Source of the DNA: Arsenicicoccus bolidensis DSM 15745
GTDB taxonomy: Bacteria > Actinomycetota > Actinomycetes > Actinomycetales > Dermatophilaceae
Length of the DNA: 55,948 nt
Assembly: GCF_000426385.1 (NCBI RefSeq)
Contig: NZ_AUFG01000025.1
Location: forward strand, 1 to 55,948
Direction of reading: 5' to 3'
Made by a program: the position numbers and the translations under genes. This document shows, piece after piece, positions 7,657-16,229 of the stretch (positions are counted from its first letter, which is position 1; every line of letters begins with the position of its first letter). The notes beneath the pieces are model-generated. The model did not search any database, was not told the DNA's origin, and worked only from the letters and a program-made list of their open reading frames with translations.

Positions 7657-8682
7657 TCAGGACTCCCCGGCCAGTCGGTCGTCGGTCACGGCCCTCACCT
7701 GGTCCATCGCCTCGAGGGTCGCGATCGTCGCGTCGAGGGGCCGTATGACGCTCTCGGTCCTCCCCTCGCCGAGGCAGTGCGCGACCTCGAGCGCCTCCCA
7801 GAACAGCCCGTCGTGGGCGGTCGCCGCCTCGAGGTGACGCAGCTGTCCCCCGCCGCGTCCGTGCATGGTGAACGAACCCGGTTGGTACCACGGGCCGTCC
7901 AGCGACACCCAGGAGTCGGAGCCGCTGATCGCGGCGACGGTGGGGGTCTCGACGAGGGCGCTCGCGTGCAGCGCCGACTGCGCCTCGCCGTGCCGCAGCG
8001 TCATCGTCGTCTGCGCCATCGTGCCGGTCGGGCCGCGAACGCCCTGCGCGGCGACCTCGGTGGCCGCCCCGAGCACCCACGTCGCCAGCGTCAGCGGATA
8101 GGTGCCGAGGTCCATCATCGCGCCGCCCGCGAGCGCCGGGTCGTGGATGCGGTGACGGTCGGGGAAGTACTCGCCGATGTCGGCGGACACGAGCGTCAGG
8201 TCGCCGAGCACGCCGTCGTCGAGCAGCCGGCTGATCACGCGGAACTTCGGCAGGCACAGCGACCACATGGCCTCCATCGCGAAGACGCCTGCGGCACGGG
8301 CGGCCTCGGCGATCCGCCGCGCCCCGGCGGCGTCGATCGCGATGGGCTTCTCGACCAGCACGTGCTTGCCCGCCGCAATGGCCAGCAGGGCGTGCTCGAC
8401 GTGCTGCGGGTGTGGGCTCGTGACATAGACGACGTCCACGCGCGGGTGGGCGACCAGCTCGGCATACGACCCGAGGGGCTCGCCCCCGTGCCGCCCGGTG
8501 AACCGGCGGGCGCCCTCCTCGGACCGGGACCCGACCGCGGCCACCTGGTGGTTGGTATGCCGAAGGACGGACGCGACGAACCGCTCGGCGATCCACCCCG
8601 TCCCGATGACGCCCCAGCGCAGGACGGGACCCCCGGTGGGATCGGGCAGGCGGGGCTCGGGCAGGCTGTGGGGGAAGGACAT
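7657..8682 (-). CDS. Gfo/Idh/MocA family oxidoreductase (dihydrodiol dehydrogenase-like)
   Basis: 341 residues. N-terminal Rossmann fold with WGVIGTGWIAERF and the EKPIA motif carrying the family's catalytic lysine. The substrate motif reads GGAMMDLGTYPL, with Tyr where true inositol dehydrogenases have His. This is the pattern of the dihydrodiol/xylose dehydrogenase-like branch. Probable NAD(P)-dependent oxidation of a sugar or polyol; substrate unknown. It is divergent from iolG with an 84-base promoter region between them containing a candidate GntR operator, so it probably belongs to the inositol regulon. Confidence 0.85.
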   Translation of the reverse strand: MSFPHSLPEPRLPDPTGGPVLRWGVIGTGWIAERFVASVLRHTNHQVAAVGSRSEEGARRFTGRHGGEPLGSYAELVAHPRVDVVYVTSPHPQHVEHALLAIAAGKHVLVEKPIAIDAAGARRIAEAARAAGVFAMEAMWSLCLPKFRVISRLLDDGVLGDLTLVSADIGEYFPDRHRIHDPALAGGAMMDLGTYPLTLATWVLGAATEVAAQGVRGPTGTMAQTTMTLRHGEAQSALHASALVETPTVAAISGSDSWVSLDGPWYQPGSFTMHGRGGGQLRHLEAATAHDGLFWEALEVAHCLGEGRTESVIRPLDATIATLEAMDQVRAVTDDRLAGES

Positions 8683-8720
8683 CGGTGTCGCTCCTCGGAC
8701 TGTGGCTGGACAGTGGCCAG

Positions 8721-8750
8721 GACATGTCAGATAGTACTAACAATTGCCGA
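8721..8750. promoter_or_regulatory. Candidate iol GntR operator in divergent promoter
   Basis: ATAGTACTAACAATTG (8731-8746) resembles the recurring TTGTCC-NN-ACA motif of the region and lies 21 bases before the iolG start, between divergently read dehydrogenase genes. It is preceded by GGACATGTCAG. Weakest match in the set. Confidence 0.35.
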
Positions 8751-8766
8751 ACGAAGGAGATCGAGC

Positions 8767-9780
8767 ATGTCCCTGCAGCCCGTCCGCATCGGTCTGATCG
8801 GCTGCGGCCGCATCGGCCGGGTCCACGCCCTCAGCGTCACCGCGGCCCCCGGGGCCGAGCTCTCGACCGTCGTCGACGCCGTGCCCGCCGCCGCCGAGTC
8901 GCTGGGCGAGCTGCACGGCGCCCGCGTCGCCGCCACCCCCGAGGAGGTGCTGGCGTCCGACGACGTCGACGCCGTCATCATCGCCTCCCCCACCGCCACG
9001 CACGTCGACCTCATCGACGCGGCGATCGACGCTGGCAAGCCCGCGCTCTGCGAGAAGCCCATCGACCTGGACATCGCCCGGGTCGAGGCGCTGCGGGCCA
9101 AGGCCTCGGCCGCGACCACGCCGATCATGCTGGGCTTCAACCGTCGCTTCGACCCGCACTTCTCGGCGCTGCACGCGCGGGTCGCCTCGGGCGAGATCGG
9201 CCGCCTGGAGCAGCTGTCCATCATCAGCCGCGACCCCGCGCCCGCGCCGACGGACTACCTCGCGGTGTCAGGCGGGATCTTCCGCGACATGACGATCCAC
9301 GACTTCGACATGGCGCGGCACTTCGTGCCGGACGTCGTGAGCGTGTTCGCCTCGGGGACGGCACAGTTCAGCGAGGACATCGCGGGTCTCGGCGACTACG
9401 ACTCCGTGGTGGTGGTCCTGACCGGGCGCGAGGGCCAGCAGGTGACGATCACCAACTCGCGGCACGCGGCCTACGGCTACGACCAGCGGCTCGAGGCCTT
9501 CGGCTCGGAGGGGCTGCTCGAGGCCGGCAACGTCACCGACACGGTCGTGCGCCGGTGGAGCGCCGACGCGGTCGAGGTGCGCGAGCCCTACCAGAACTTC
9601 TTCCTCGAGCGGTATGCCGCGGCCTACCAGCGCGAGCTCGCGGCGTTCGTCGCCGCCATCCGCGAGGACGCGCCGGTGCCGGTGGGTTTCCACGACGGCT
9701 GGGCCGCCCTGGTCCTGGCCGACGCCGCCGCCCGGTCCGCCGCCGAGGGGCGCGTCGTCGAGGTCGACCTCGACGCCTGA
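8767..9780 (+). CDS. iolG: Inositol 2-dehydrogenase
   Basis: 337 residues from ATG 8767, with AAGGAG eight bases upstream. It oxidises myo-inositol to scyllo-inosose with NAD+, the first step of inositol breakdown. The Rossmann motif is GLIGCGRIGRVHA. The catalytic residues of Bacillus IolG are matched by Lys-97 in EKPID and by Asp-174 and His-178 in FRDMTIHDFD. It is first and alone in its transcription unit, followed by a strong hairpin. Other dehydrogenases in the window may share this role, but this one has the cleanest IolG signature. Confidence 0.88.
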   Translation: MSLQPVRIGLIGCGRIGRVHALSVTAAPGAELSTVVDAVPAAAESLGELHGARVAATPEEVLASDDVDAVIIASPTATHVDLIDAAIDAGKPALCEKPIDLDIARVEALRAKASAATTPIMLGFNRRFDPHFSALHARVASGEIGRLEQLSIISRDPAPAPTDYLAVSGGIFRDMTIHDFDMARHFVPDVVSVFASGTAQFSEDIAGLGDYDSVVVVLTGREGQQVTITNSRHAAYGYDQRLEAFGSEGLLEAGNVTDTVVRRWSADAVEVREPYQNFFLERYAAAYQRELAAFVAAIREDAPVPVGFHDGWAALVLADAAARSAAEGRVVEVDLDA

Positions 9781-9806
9781 CCCGTCACCCGAACCCGCTG
9801 CTGAGC

Positions 9807-9839
9807 AGCCCGGGTCCGACGCGCTGTCGGACCCGGGCT
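9807..9839. terminator. Hairpin terminator between iolG and a convergent lacI-type gene
   Basis: AGCCCGGGTCCGAC (9807-9820) and its exact complement (9826-9839) with a 5-base loop lie in the 70 bases between the two convergent stops. Confidence 0.7.
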
Positions 9840-9850
9840 GACCCGTCCGG

Positions 9851-10912
9851 TCAGGCCGGGTCGATCCAGCGCGTCGGCAGGTTGTAGCGCGTGATGATCT
9901 CCAACGACGCCGGCACGGTCAGCGGGGCGCCCGACACCAGCCGGTGGTGCCGCAGCACCTGACGGACGGCCCGACGGCAGTCGCTCTGCAGGTCGTGGTG
10001 GATCACCGCGTCGATGGCCCCCGAGCGGAGCAGCGCGACGTTGTCCTCGTCGAGGTCGTGCGCGACGTAGGCCTCCACGCGTCGCCCCCGTCGCCGCAGC
10101 TCGGCGAGGGTGGCGCGGTTGCCACCACCGACGGAGTAGACCGCGCACACGCCCGGCTCCTCGTCGAGCGCCGCCCCGACCAGGTCGCCCGTGGCGGCAT
10201 CGAGCCCGTCTGCGTCCGACACGACGAGCACGGGCTCCTCCGGCCGCAGCACCGCCAGCTCGTCCTCGAACGCCCGCACCCGCTCGTGCTCCCCCAGGAA
10301 GGTCGAGCGGCTCATCGTCACCAGCACCCGCCGCCCCTCGCCCTCACCCACGCCTCGAGGGGTCAGCCAGCGCGACACCAGGAAGGCTGCCGTCGCCCCC
10401 GCCTGCTGGTTGTCCAGTCCGACATACGCCACCCGCCTGCTGCTCGGGACGTCGGTGACCAGGGTGACCACCGGTATGCCGCGCCCGGCCGCCCGGTCCA
10501 CCGCCGCCGCGATGGCCGGGTCGTCCGGCGCCTTGAGGAGCAGCCCCTGCGAGGTGCGGCCACCCGACCCGACCCGGTCGATCGTCTCCACGAGCTCCTC
10601 GACGTCGGCCCGCTCGCGCAGGTGGAACCTCGCCCGCACGGCCGCTGGCCGCACCCACGCCAGCTCGGCCTCGAGCGCCGTCCTCACGGCGCTGGTGAAC
10701 CGCGCCGGCGCCTGCATCACGACGTCCACCAGCACGGTGCGCGCGCCGAGCCGCAGCTGCGACTGCTGCCGGTCGAGCTCGAGCACGGCCTGCTCGACGG
10801 CCCGCACGGCCGCGGCGCTCACGTTGCTGCGCCCATGCAGCGCGCGATCGACGGTGGCCTCGGACAGGCCGGCCTGGGCGGCGATGTCCTTGAGGGGGTG
10901 CGGCGGCCTCAT
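9851..10912 (-). CDS. LacI family transcriptional regulator
   Basis: 353 residues. The N-terminal helix-turn-helix is DIAAQAGLSEATVDRALHG, followed by the hinge and a periplasmic-binding-protein-like ligand domain (GLLLKAPDD, VTLVTDVPSSRRVAYVGLDN). It binds an operator and responds to a sugar-like effector, probably inositol-related given its neighbours. It is divergent from the PhyH/SDR operon across a 115-base gap. It could control that operon, itself, or iolG with which it converges. Confidence 0.88.
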   Translation of the reverse strand: MRPPHPLKDIAAQAGLSEATVDRALHGRSNVSAAAVRAVEQAVLELDRQQSQLRLGARTVLVDVVMQAPARFTSAVRTALEAELAWVRPAAVRARFHLRERADVEELVETIDRVGSGGRTSQGLLLKAPDDPAIAAAVDRAAGRGIPVVTLVTDVPSSRRVAYVGLDNQQAGATAAFLVSRWLTPRGVGEGEGRRVLVTMSRSTFLGEHERVRAFEDELAVLRPEEPVLVVSDADGLDAATGDLVGAALDEEPGVCAVYSVGGGNRATLAELRRRGRRVEAYVAHDLDEDNVALLRSGAIDAVIHHDLQSDCRRAVRQVLRHHRLVSGAPLTVPASLEIITRYNLPTRWIDPA

Positions 10913-10939
10913 CCCCCGACGGTAGGCCCCGACCGCGAC

Positions 10940-10958
10940 TGAGGTCTATCTGAGGTCT
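10940..10958. promoter_or_regulatory. Direct repeat in the lacI/phyH divergent promoter
   Basis: TGAGGTCT occurs twice (10940-10947 and 10951-10958), offset by 11 bases, one helical turn. It lies 28 bases upstream of the LacI-type gene, whose coding start is at 10912. It is a candidate binding site or promoter element only. Confidence 0.3.
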
Positions 10959-11027
10959 TTGACCCCAGCCGACGGCCAGTCCGCGAGCCACCATGGAAGG
11001 GACGGACCACGACGACGAGGAGACGCC

Positions 11028-12263
11028 ATGCCGACCACGACCCGCCCGGCTTCCAGCCCGACCTGGACGGCGCAGGACTGCCGCCTCGAGGAACTGCGCG
11101 CAGTGCTCGAGGCCCGCACCGACGTCACGGCATACCCGCACGCCCAGGCCGTCGAGCAGGAGGTGCTGCTCTATCGCGCCGACCACCTGCGCGGGGCCCT
11201 CGGCGGCGGGCCCGAGGCCGCCCGCGAGGTGCAGACCGAGCTGGCCCGCGCCCTGTCCGAGGGGCCCGGGATCGTGGTGCTGCAGGGCGCCTTCGAGCAC
11301 GACGTGGTCGACCGGGTCAGCGACGGCTTCCGCACGATCATCGAGGAGCAGCGCGCCTCCGGCCGCGTGGCGGGCGACCACTTCGCCAAGCCCGGCGCCA
11401 ACGACCGCGTCTGGAACGCCCTCGAGAAGCTCGCCGTCACCGACCCCGAGGCGTTCGTCGACTACTACGCCAACGACCTCGTGGCGCTGGCGGCGACGGC
11501 CTGGCTGGGTCCTGGCTACCAGGTCACCTCGCAGGTCAACGTGGTCAACCCGGGCGGGGCGGGCCAGACCGTGCACCGCGACTACCACCTGGGGTTCCTC
11601 GGGCCGGAGGTCAGCGAGCGCTACCCCCGGCACGTCCACCTCATGTCGCCGATGCTGACCCTGCAGGGCGCCGTGGCCCACGTCGACATGCCCGTCGAGA
11701 GCGGCCCCACGCTCTACCTCCCCCACTCGCACCGCTACGAGCCCGGCTACGTCGCCTACTGGCTGCCGGAGTTCCAGGACTACTTCCGCGACCACCACGT
11801 GCAGCTGCCCCTCGCCAAGGGCGACGCCGTGTTCTTCAACCCCGCGCTGTTCCACGCCGCCGGCACCAACCACTCGACCGACATCCGCCGCATGGCCAAC
11901 CTCCTGCAGATCTCCTCGGCATTCGGCCGGGCCATGGAGCGAGTCGACCGGCGCCGCGTGGTCGAGGCCGTCTATCCGGTCCTGCTCTCCCGCCAGGACG
12001 CCGGTATGCCGACCGCCCGCCTCCACGACGCGATCGCCGCGTCGGCGGAGGGCTACGCCTTCCCCGCCGACCTGGACGCCGAGCAGCCCGTCGACGGGAT
12101 GGCGCCACCCAGCCAGGCCGACCGGGTGCGCTCGGCGCTGGCCGCTCGGCTCCCGGTGACCGAGCTCGATTCGGCGTCCGACGCGGCGTCGACCGGTCCA
12201 CTCGCGAGCGCGGCGACCGAAGCCGCCACGGCCGCGGGCCCCACGACCGGGGGCGCGGCCTGA
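11028..12263 (+). CDS. Phytanoyl-CoA dioxygenase (PhyH) family protein
   Basis: 411 residues from ATG 11028, which has GAGGAG upstream; an in-frame ATG at 10959 is less likely. Member of the Fe(II)/2-oxoglutarate oxygenases. The iron-binding HxD is in QTVHRDYHLGF, and a distal His (FHAAGTNHS) and Arg complete the facial triad and 2-oxoglutarate site. The C-terminal 50 residues are Ala/Thr-rich and probably disordered. It overlaps the following SDR gene by one base (TGATG), so the two act together, probably hydroxylating and then oxidising a small polyol or modified inositol. Substrate not identifiable from sequence. Confidence 0.85.
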   Translation: MPTTTRPASSPTWTAQDCRLEELRAVLEARTDVTAYPHAQAVEQEVLLYRADHLRGALGGGPEAAREVQTELARALSEGPGIVVLQGAFEHDVVDRVSDGFRTIIEEQRASGRVAGDHFAKPGANDRVWNALEKLAVTDPEAFVDYYANDLVALAATAWLGPGYQVTSQVNVVNPGGAGQTVHRDYHLGFLGPEVSERYPRHVHLMSPMLTLQGAVAHVDMPVESGPTLYLPHSHRYEPGYVAYWLPEFQDYFRDHHVQLPLAKGDAVFFNPALFHAAGTNHSTDIRRMANLLQISSAFGRAMERVDRRRVVEAVYPVLLSRQDAGMPTARLHDAIAASAEGYAFPADLDAEQPVDGMAPPSQADRVRSALAARLPVTELDSASDAASTGPLASAATEAATAAGPTTGGAA

Positions 12264-13048
12264 TGCGCGAGCTCCTCCAGGACCGGGTGGTCCTCGTCAG
12301 TGGCGGCACCCAGGGCGTGGGCGCCGCCGTGGCGCGGGCCGCCCTGCGCGAGGGCGCACACGTCGTCGTCACCGGGCGCCGCGCGGACGTCGGGTCGGCG
12401 GCGGCCGACGAGCTGGCACGCGAGCACGGCTCGCACCGCGTGGAGTTCGTGCAGACCGACCTGGCCGACGTGGACCAGGCACGCGCCTCGGTCACCGCGA
12501 CGGTCGAGCGCTTCGGCCGGGTCGACGGGCTCGTCAACGCCGCCGGCCTCACCTCGCGCGGGTCGCTGCTCGACACCACCCCCGAGCTGCTGCAGCAGCA
12601 CCTCTCGGTCAACCTCGTGGCGCCGTTCTTCACGATGCAGGCGGCCGTCGAGGACATGCGCCGCCGGGGCGCCCCCGGCACGATCGTCAACGTGCTGACC
12701 ATGTCCTCCCACGGCGGCCAGCCCTACCTCGCGCCCTACGTCGCCTCCAAGGCCGGGCTGGCGGGACTGACCCGCAACGCGGCGTACGCCCACCGCTTCG
12801 ACCGGATCCGCATCAACGGCCTCAACATCGGCTGGACCGAGACGCCGGGCGAGGACGAGGTGCAGCGGCGCTTCCACGGTGCGCAGGACGGGTGGCTCGA
12901 GGAAGCCTCCGCCGCCCTCCCCATGGGCAAGCTGGGGCAGGTCGACGAGATCGCCGACATGGTCGTCTACCTGCTGTCCGACCGCAGCGGCGTCGTGACC
13001 GGCTCCGTCATCGACTGGGACCAGACCGTCCCCGGCGCCCACGACTGA
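12263..13048 (+). CDS. SDR family oxidoreductase
   Basis: 261 residues. Classical short-chain dehydrogenase: cofactor loop SGGTQGVGAA near residue 14, NAAG motif (LVNAAGLTS), catalytic Tyr-Lys pair in PYVASKAG, and a C-terminal GSVIDWDQTVPG typical of gluconate/inositol-type SDRs. NAD(P)-dependent oxidation or reduction of a hydroxyl group. It is translationally coupled to the PhyH gene, suggesting that it processes that enzyme's product. Confidence 0.88.
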   Translation: MRELLQDRVVLVSGGTQGVGAAVARAALREGAHVVVTGRRADVGSAAADELAREHGSHRVEFVQTDLADVDQARASVTATVERFGRVDGLVNAAGLTSRGSLLDTTPELLQQHLSVNLVAPFFTMQAAVEDMRRRGAPGTIVNVLTMSSHGGQPYLAPYVASKAGLAGLTRNAAYAHRFDRIRINGLNIGWTETPGEDEVQRRFHGAQDGWLEEASAALPMGKLGQVDEIADMVVYLLSDRSGVVTGSVIDWDQTVPGAHD

Positions 13049-13074
13049 CGTCCCCCACCCACCCCGTCCCCGCC

Positions 13075-13690
13075 GCACCCGACAACAAGTGACCCGTCGG
13101 GGCGCACCAAGCCCGCTAACCCGCCCACACCCGACAACAACTGACCCCTCGGGGCGCACCCGGCCGTTGACCCGACGTTCGGGAGCCCCCCGCGACCCGA
13201 CGGGTCACTTCCTGCACCCGACTCGCCTCACGGCGAGCACGCGAGAGACCCGGCTCGGGGGCCGGGCCGCCGCACCCGACACCAACTGACCCCTCGGGAC
13301 GCCGACCGCCACTCCACCCCGCCGCACCCGACAGCAACTGACCCCTTGGGGCGCACCCGATCGTTTGACCCAACGTTCGAGAGCCCCCCGCGACCCGACG
13401 GGTCACTTCCTGCACCCGACTCGCTCACCGCGGGCACGCGAGAGGCCGGGCTCGGGGCCGGGCGCCACACTCGACACCAACTGACCCCTCGGGGCGCACC
13501 GAGCCCGCTAACCCGCCCACACTCGACAGCAACTGACCCCTCGGGGCGCACCCGTCCGGTTAGCCCGCCGTTTGAGAGCTCGCCGCGACCCGACGGGTCA
13601 CCTCCTGCACGCAGATCGATGACACCAGCCACGCGGGAGGCCGGCGCGCTCGCGGTGGGCACGCGAGAGGCGGGCCGCCGGATCACCGAC
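13075..13690. repeat. Long intergenic repeat block, about 197-bp period
   Basis: No gene is seen in 13049-13712. The stretch holds three copies of an approximately 197-base unit: GACCCCTCGGGGCGCACC begins at 13142, 13339 (one change) and 13537. Each unit also carries GCGACCCGACGGGTCACTT about 50 bases further on. The first copy is preceded by AAGTGACCCGTCGGG, which is complementary to that segment. Further half-units (CAACTGACCCCTCGG) occur between them. It lies between convergent genes and probably forms long alternating hairpins. Confidence 0.75.
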
Positions 13691-13712
13691 ACCCCGCCTC
13701 TCGTCATACGGC

Positions 13713-15170
13713 TCAGACGAACTCGCCCCGGGAGAAGCTCTCCTCGAGCTCCTCGAGGGAGCGACCGCTGGTGTTGGGCAGCATCTTCCACAGGAAGAAG
13801 ATCGCCGCCAGGCCGATCACGAAGAACAGGCCGAACATCCCCTGCAGGCCGGCCTTGCCCACGATCACGGGGAAGGAGAAGGTCAGCGCGGCGTTGACCA
13901 GCCACATGCACAAGATGGAGATCCCCATCCCGAAGCCCCGGATCCGCAGCGGGAACATCTCGGACAGGGCGACCCAGACCGGCGCGTTGAGGCAGCACTG
14001 CATGAAGAACACGAAGGTCACGCAGAGCACCAGGATGACCCAGGCGCGGGTGGTGCCCGCCGGGAGGATCGTCGCCGCGAGGGTGATGAGGCCGTGGATC
14101 GTCGTCGTGGCGCAGAACCCGATGATGATGAGCTTGCGGCGGTGGACCTTGTCGATCACCACGAACAAGCACAGCGCGGTGCCGACGACCGCGAGGACCC
14201 CGTTGGCGACGTTGGCGATGATCGCCGCGCTGGCCGAGAAGCCCGCCTCGGTGAGCAGCTGGGTGCCGTAGTACATGATCGAGTTGATGCCCGTGACCTG
14301 CTGCGCGGCGGCCAGGCCGCAGCCGATGATCACCAGTCGACGGATCCACGGGACGGCCATGTCGGACCAGCCGCCCTTGTGGGACTCGGCCTCCTCATCG
14401 GCCAGTTGCTCCACCTCGCCGAGCTCGGCGCGGGCGCGGTCCTCGTTGCGGACCTCCAGGAGCACCTGCAGCGCCTCGTCGTAGCGACCCTTCGAGATGA
14501 GCCAGCGCGGGGACTCCGGCATACGGAGCATCCCGAAGAACAGGAACACCGCGGGGACGGCGCACACCGCGAGCATGTAGCGCCAGACCCCCTCGTGCTG
14601 ACCCCAGACGCTGGCGATGATCGCGTTGATGATGAAGGCCAGCATCTGCCCGAGTACGATCGCGAGCTCGTTGCGCCCGCTGAGGGTGCCACGGCGCTCG
14701 GTGGGGGCGAGCTCGGACAGATAGACGGGGACTGTGGCCGACGCCGCGCCGACCGCGAGGCCGAGGACGAAGCGAGAGACGAGCATGATCGAGAGCCCCG
14801 GCGTGAAGACGCAGCCCAGCGTGCCGACGAAGAACACGACGGCGATCAGGGTCAGGGTCTTCTTGCGGCCCAGGTTGTCGTTGAGCACGCCCGAGACGAG
14901 CGCTCCGACCGCGGCGCCGATGAGCAGCGACGCCGTCACCAGACCCTCGGTGACGGTGGTCAGGCCGAGGTCCGTCTTCATGGGCTCGAGGGCGCCGTTG
15001 ATCACGCCCGTGTCGTAGCCGAACAGCAGACCGCCGAACGTCGCGACGACGGCGATCAGGTCCAGGCGCCGCTGGTGCGGGCCCGGTCGGAGGGCGGTAG
15101 CGTCACCCCGCTGGGACTGCTGGTGGGACTGCCGTGGGACATCCTCGTCTCCTTCTGCCTTCCGCAGCAC
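13713..15170 (-). CDS. iolT: Sugar porter family MFS transporter, myo-inositol symporter-like
   Basis: About 485 residues with twelve membrane segments. Opens VVATFGGLLFGYDTGVINGA, the sugar-porter signature, with GRKKTL in loop 2-3, PESPRWL after helix 6 and QQVTGINSIMYYG in helix 7. These motifs are shared with IolT/XylE-type proton symporters, and the context supports inositol uptake. The start is uncertain. A strong ribosome site (GAAGGAGACGAGG) precedes an ATG at 15142 that is out of frame and stops after 28 codons; the in-frame alternative is GTG 15170. This may reflect a frameshift or a small leader peptide. Divergent from a TIM-barrel gene with a GntR operator between. Confidence 0.85.
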   Translation of the reverse strand: MLRKAEGDEDVPRQSHQQSQRGDATALRPGPHQRRLDLIAVVATFGGLLFGYDTGVINGALEPMKTDLGLTTVTEGLVTASLLIGAAVGALVSGVLNDNLGRKKTLTLIAVVFFVGTLGCVFTPGLSIMLVSRFVLGLAVGAASATVPVYLSELAPTERRGTLSGRNELAIVLGQMLAFIINAIIASVWGQHEGVWRYMLAVCAVPAVFLFFGMLRMPESPRWLISKGRYDEALQVLLEVRNEDRARAELGEVEQLADEEAESHKGGWSDMAVPWIRRLVIIGCGLAAAQQVTGINSIMYYGTQLLTEAGFSASAAIIANVANGVLAVVGTALCLFVVIDKVHRRKLIIIGFCATTTIHGLITLAATILPAGTTRAWVILVLCVTFVFFMQCCLNAPVWVALSEMFPLRIRGFGMGISILCMWLVNAALTFSFPVIVGKAGLQGMFGLFFVIGLAAIFFLWKMLPNTSGRSLEELEESFSRGEFV

Positions 15171-15228
15171 GCGGATTCGTAGCGTCCTTGCTCGTATCGC
15201 TATCACAAGTGAAGGCGCAGGCGTGGAC

Positions 15229-15254
15229 AATGTCAATAGATTGTCCTTACATTT
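15229..15254. promoter_or_regulatory. Candidate iol GntR operator
   Basis: ATTGTCCTTACATTT (15240-15254), preceded by ATGTCAA. The same 15 bases, with the same flanking ATGTCAA three bases upstream, recur at 54591-54605. It lies in the divergent promoter of iolT and the hydroxypyruvate isomerase-like gene. Confidence 0.65.
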
Positions 15255-15287
15255 GACCTCACACCGTTTGAGGACGAAGGAGTCGGC

Positions 15288-16106
15288 ATGACCACCACCT
15301 CAGCACCGCTCGCGGGCGCCTCGCAGCACCCGGGGTTCGACCTCGCGGTGTGCTCCGAGATGCAGCTGCTCGACCTGCCCCACCTGGACCGTGTGCGCCG
15401 GCTGCACGAGCTGGGCTTCGCGGTCGAGCTGTGGGACTGGACGACCAAGGACATCGACGCGCTCGCGGCGACGGGCGCCCGGTTCACCTCGATGACGGGC
15501 TACACGCACGGCGAGCTCATCGACCCCGCGGGCGCGGACGAGCTGCTGCGCACCGCCCGGGAGTCGGTGGCCGTGGCCCATCGCCTCGGCGACCCGCACC
15601 TCAACCTGCACGGCACGGGCCTCGGGGAGGGTGGTATGCCGAACCGCCCGCAGACGGTCGTGACGCCTCGCGACTGGCTCGCCGCCGAGCGGACGCTGCG
15701 TCGCGTGGCCGCCCTGGGCGAGAGCGAGGGCGTGACCTTCCAGCTGGAGAACCTCAACCTCGACGTCGACCACCCCGGCGTGCCGTTCGCCCGGGCGGCG
15801 GACGTGATCACCCTGCTGGAGTCGGTCGGGTCGCCGGCGCTGCGCATGAACCTCGACCTCTATCACGCGCAGATCGGCGAGGGGAACCTGATCGAGCTGT
15901 GCCGCCGCGCAGGCGATCTCATCGGCGAGATCCAGGTGGCCGACGTGCCCGGGCGGTGCGAGCCGGGGACGGGTGAGATCAGCTATCCGGGTGTGGCGCG
16001 GGCCCTGGCCGAGATGGGGTATGCCGGTGTGGTCGCCCTCGAGGGGTGGGCGTCCGGCGACAGCGAGGTGGCGCTCGAGCGCTTCCGCGAGGCCTTCACC
16101 CTCTGA
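15288..16106 (+). CDS. Hydroxypyruvate isomerase family TIM-barrel protein
   Basis: 272 residues in the xylose-isomerase-like TIM-barrel superfamily. The segments FQLENLNLDVDHPGVPF, LRMNLDLYHAQIGEGNL and IQVADVPGRCEPGTGEISYP match the hydroxypyruvate isomerase (Hyi/OtnI) pattern, with metal-binding Glu and Asp residues embedded. It probably isomerises or epimerises a keto-sugar or inosose-type intermediate. Single gene, divergent from iolT and under a shared candidate operator, followed by a 25-bp-stem hairpin. Confidence 0.8.
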   Translation: MTTTSAPLAGASQHPGFDLAVCSEMQLLDLPHLDRVRRLHELGFAVELWDWTTKDIDALAATGARFTSMTGYTHGELIDPAGADELLRTARESVAVAHRLGDPHLNLHGTGLGEGGMPNRPQTVVTPRDWLAAERTLRRVAALGESEGVTFQLENLNLDVDHPGVPFARAADVITLLESVGSPALRMNLDLYHAQIGEGNLIELCRRAGDLIGEIQVADVPGRCEPGTGEISYPGVARALAEMGYAGVVALEGWASGDSEVALERFREAFTL

Positions 16107-16144
16107 CCCAGCCGCCCCGCCGCCAGGGCGAGCCGCGAGCACGC

Positions 16145-16205
16145 GTCGAGAGGCGACAGATGGGGGTCAACCGGCTCGGATGACCCCCATCTGTCGCCTC
16201 TCGAC
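16145..16205. terminator. Very long perfect hairpin between convergent genes
   Basis: Arms of 25 bases (16145-16169 and 16181-16205) are perfectly complementary around an 11-base loop, in the gap between the convergent isomerase and ABC genes. No T-run. It may serve as a bidirectional terminator or as a mobile palindromic repeat. Confidence 0.7.
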
Positions 16206-16229
16206 GAGCGCGAACCTCCCCGCGCGGCC

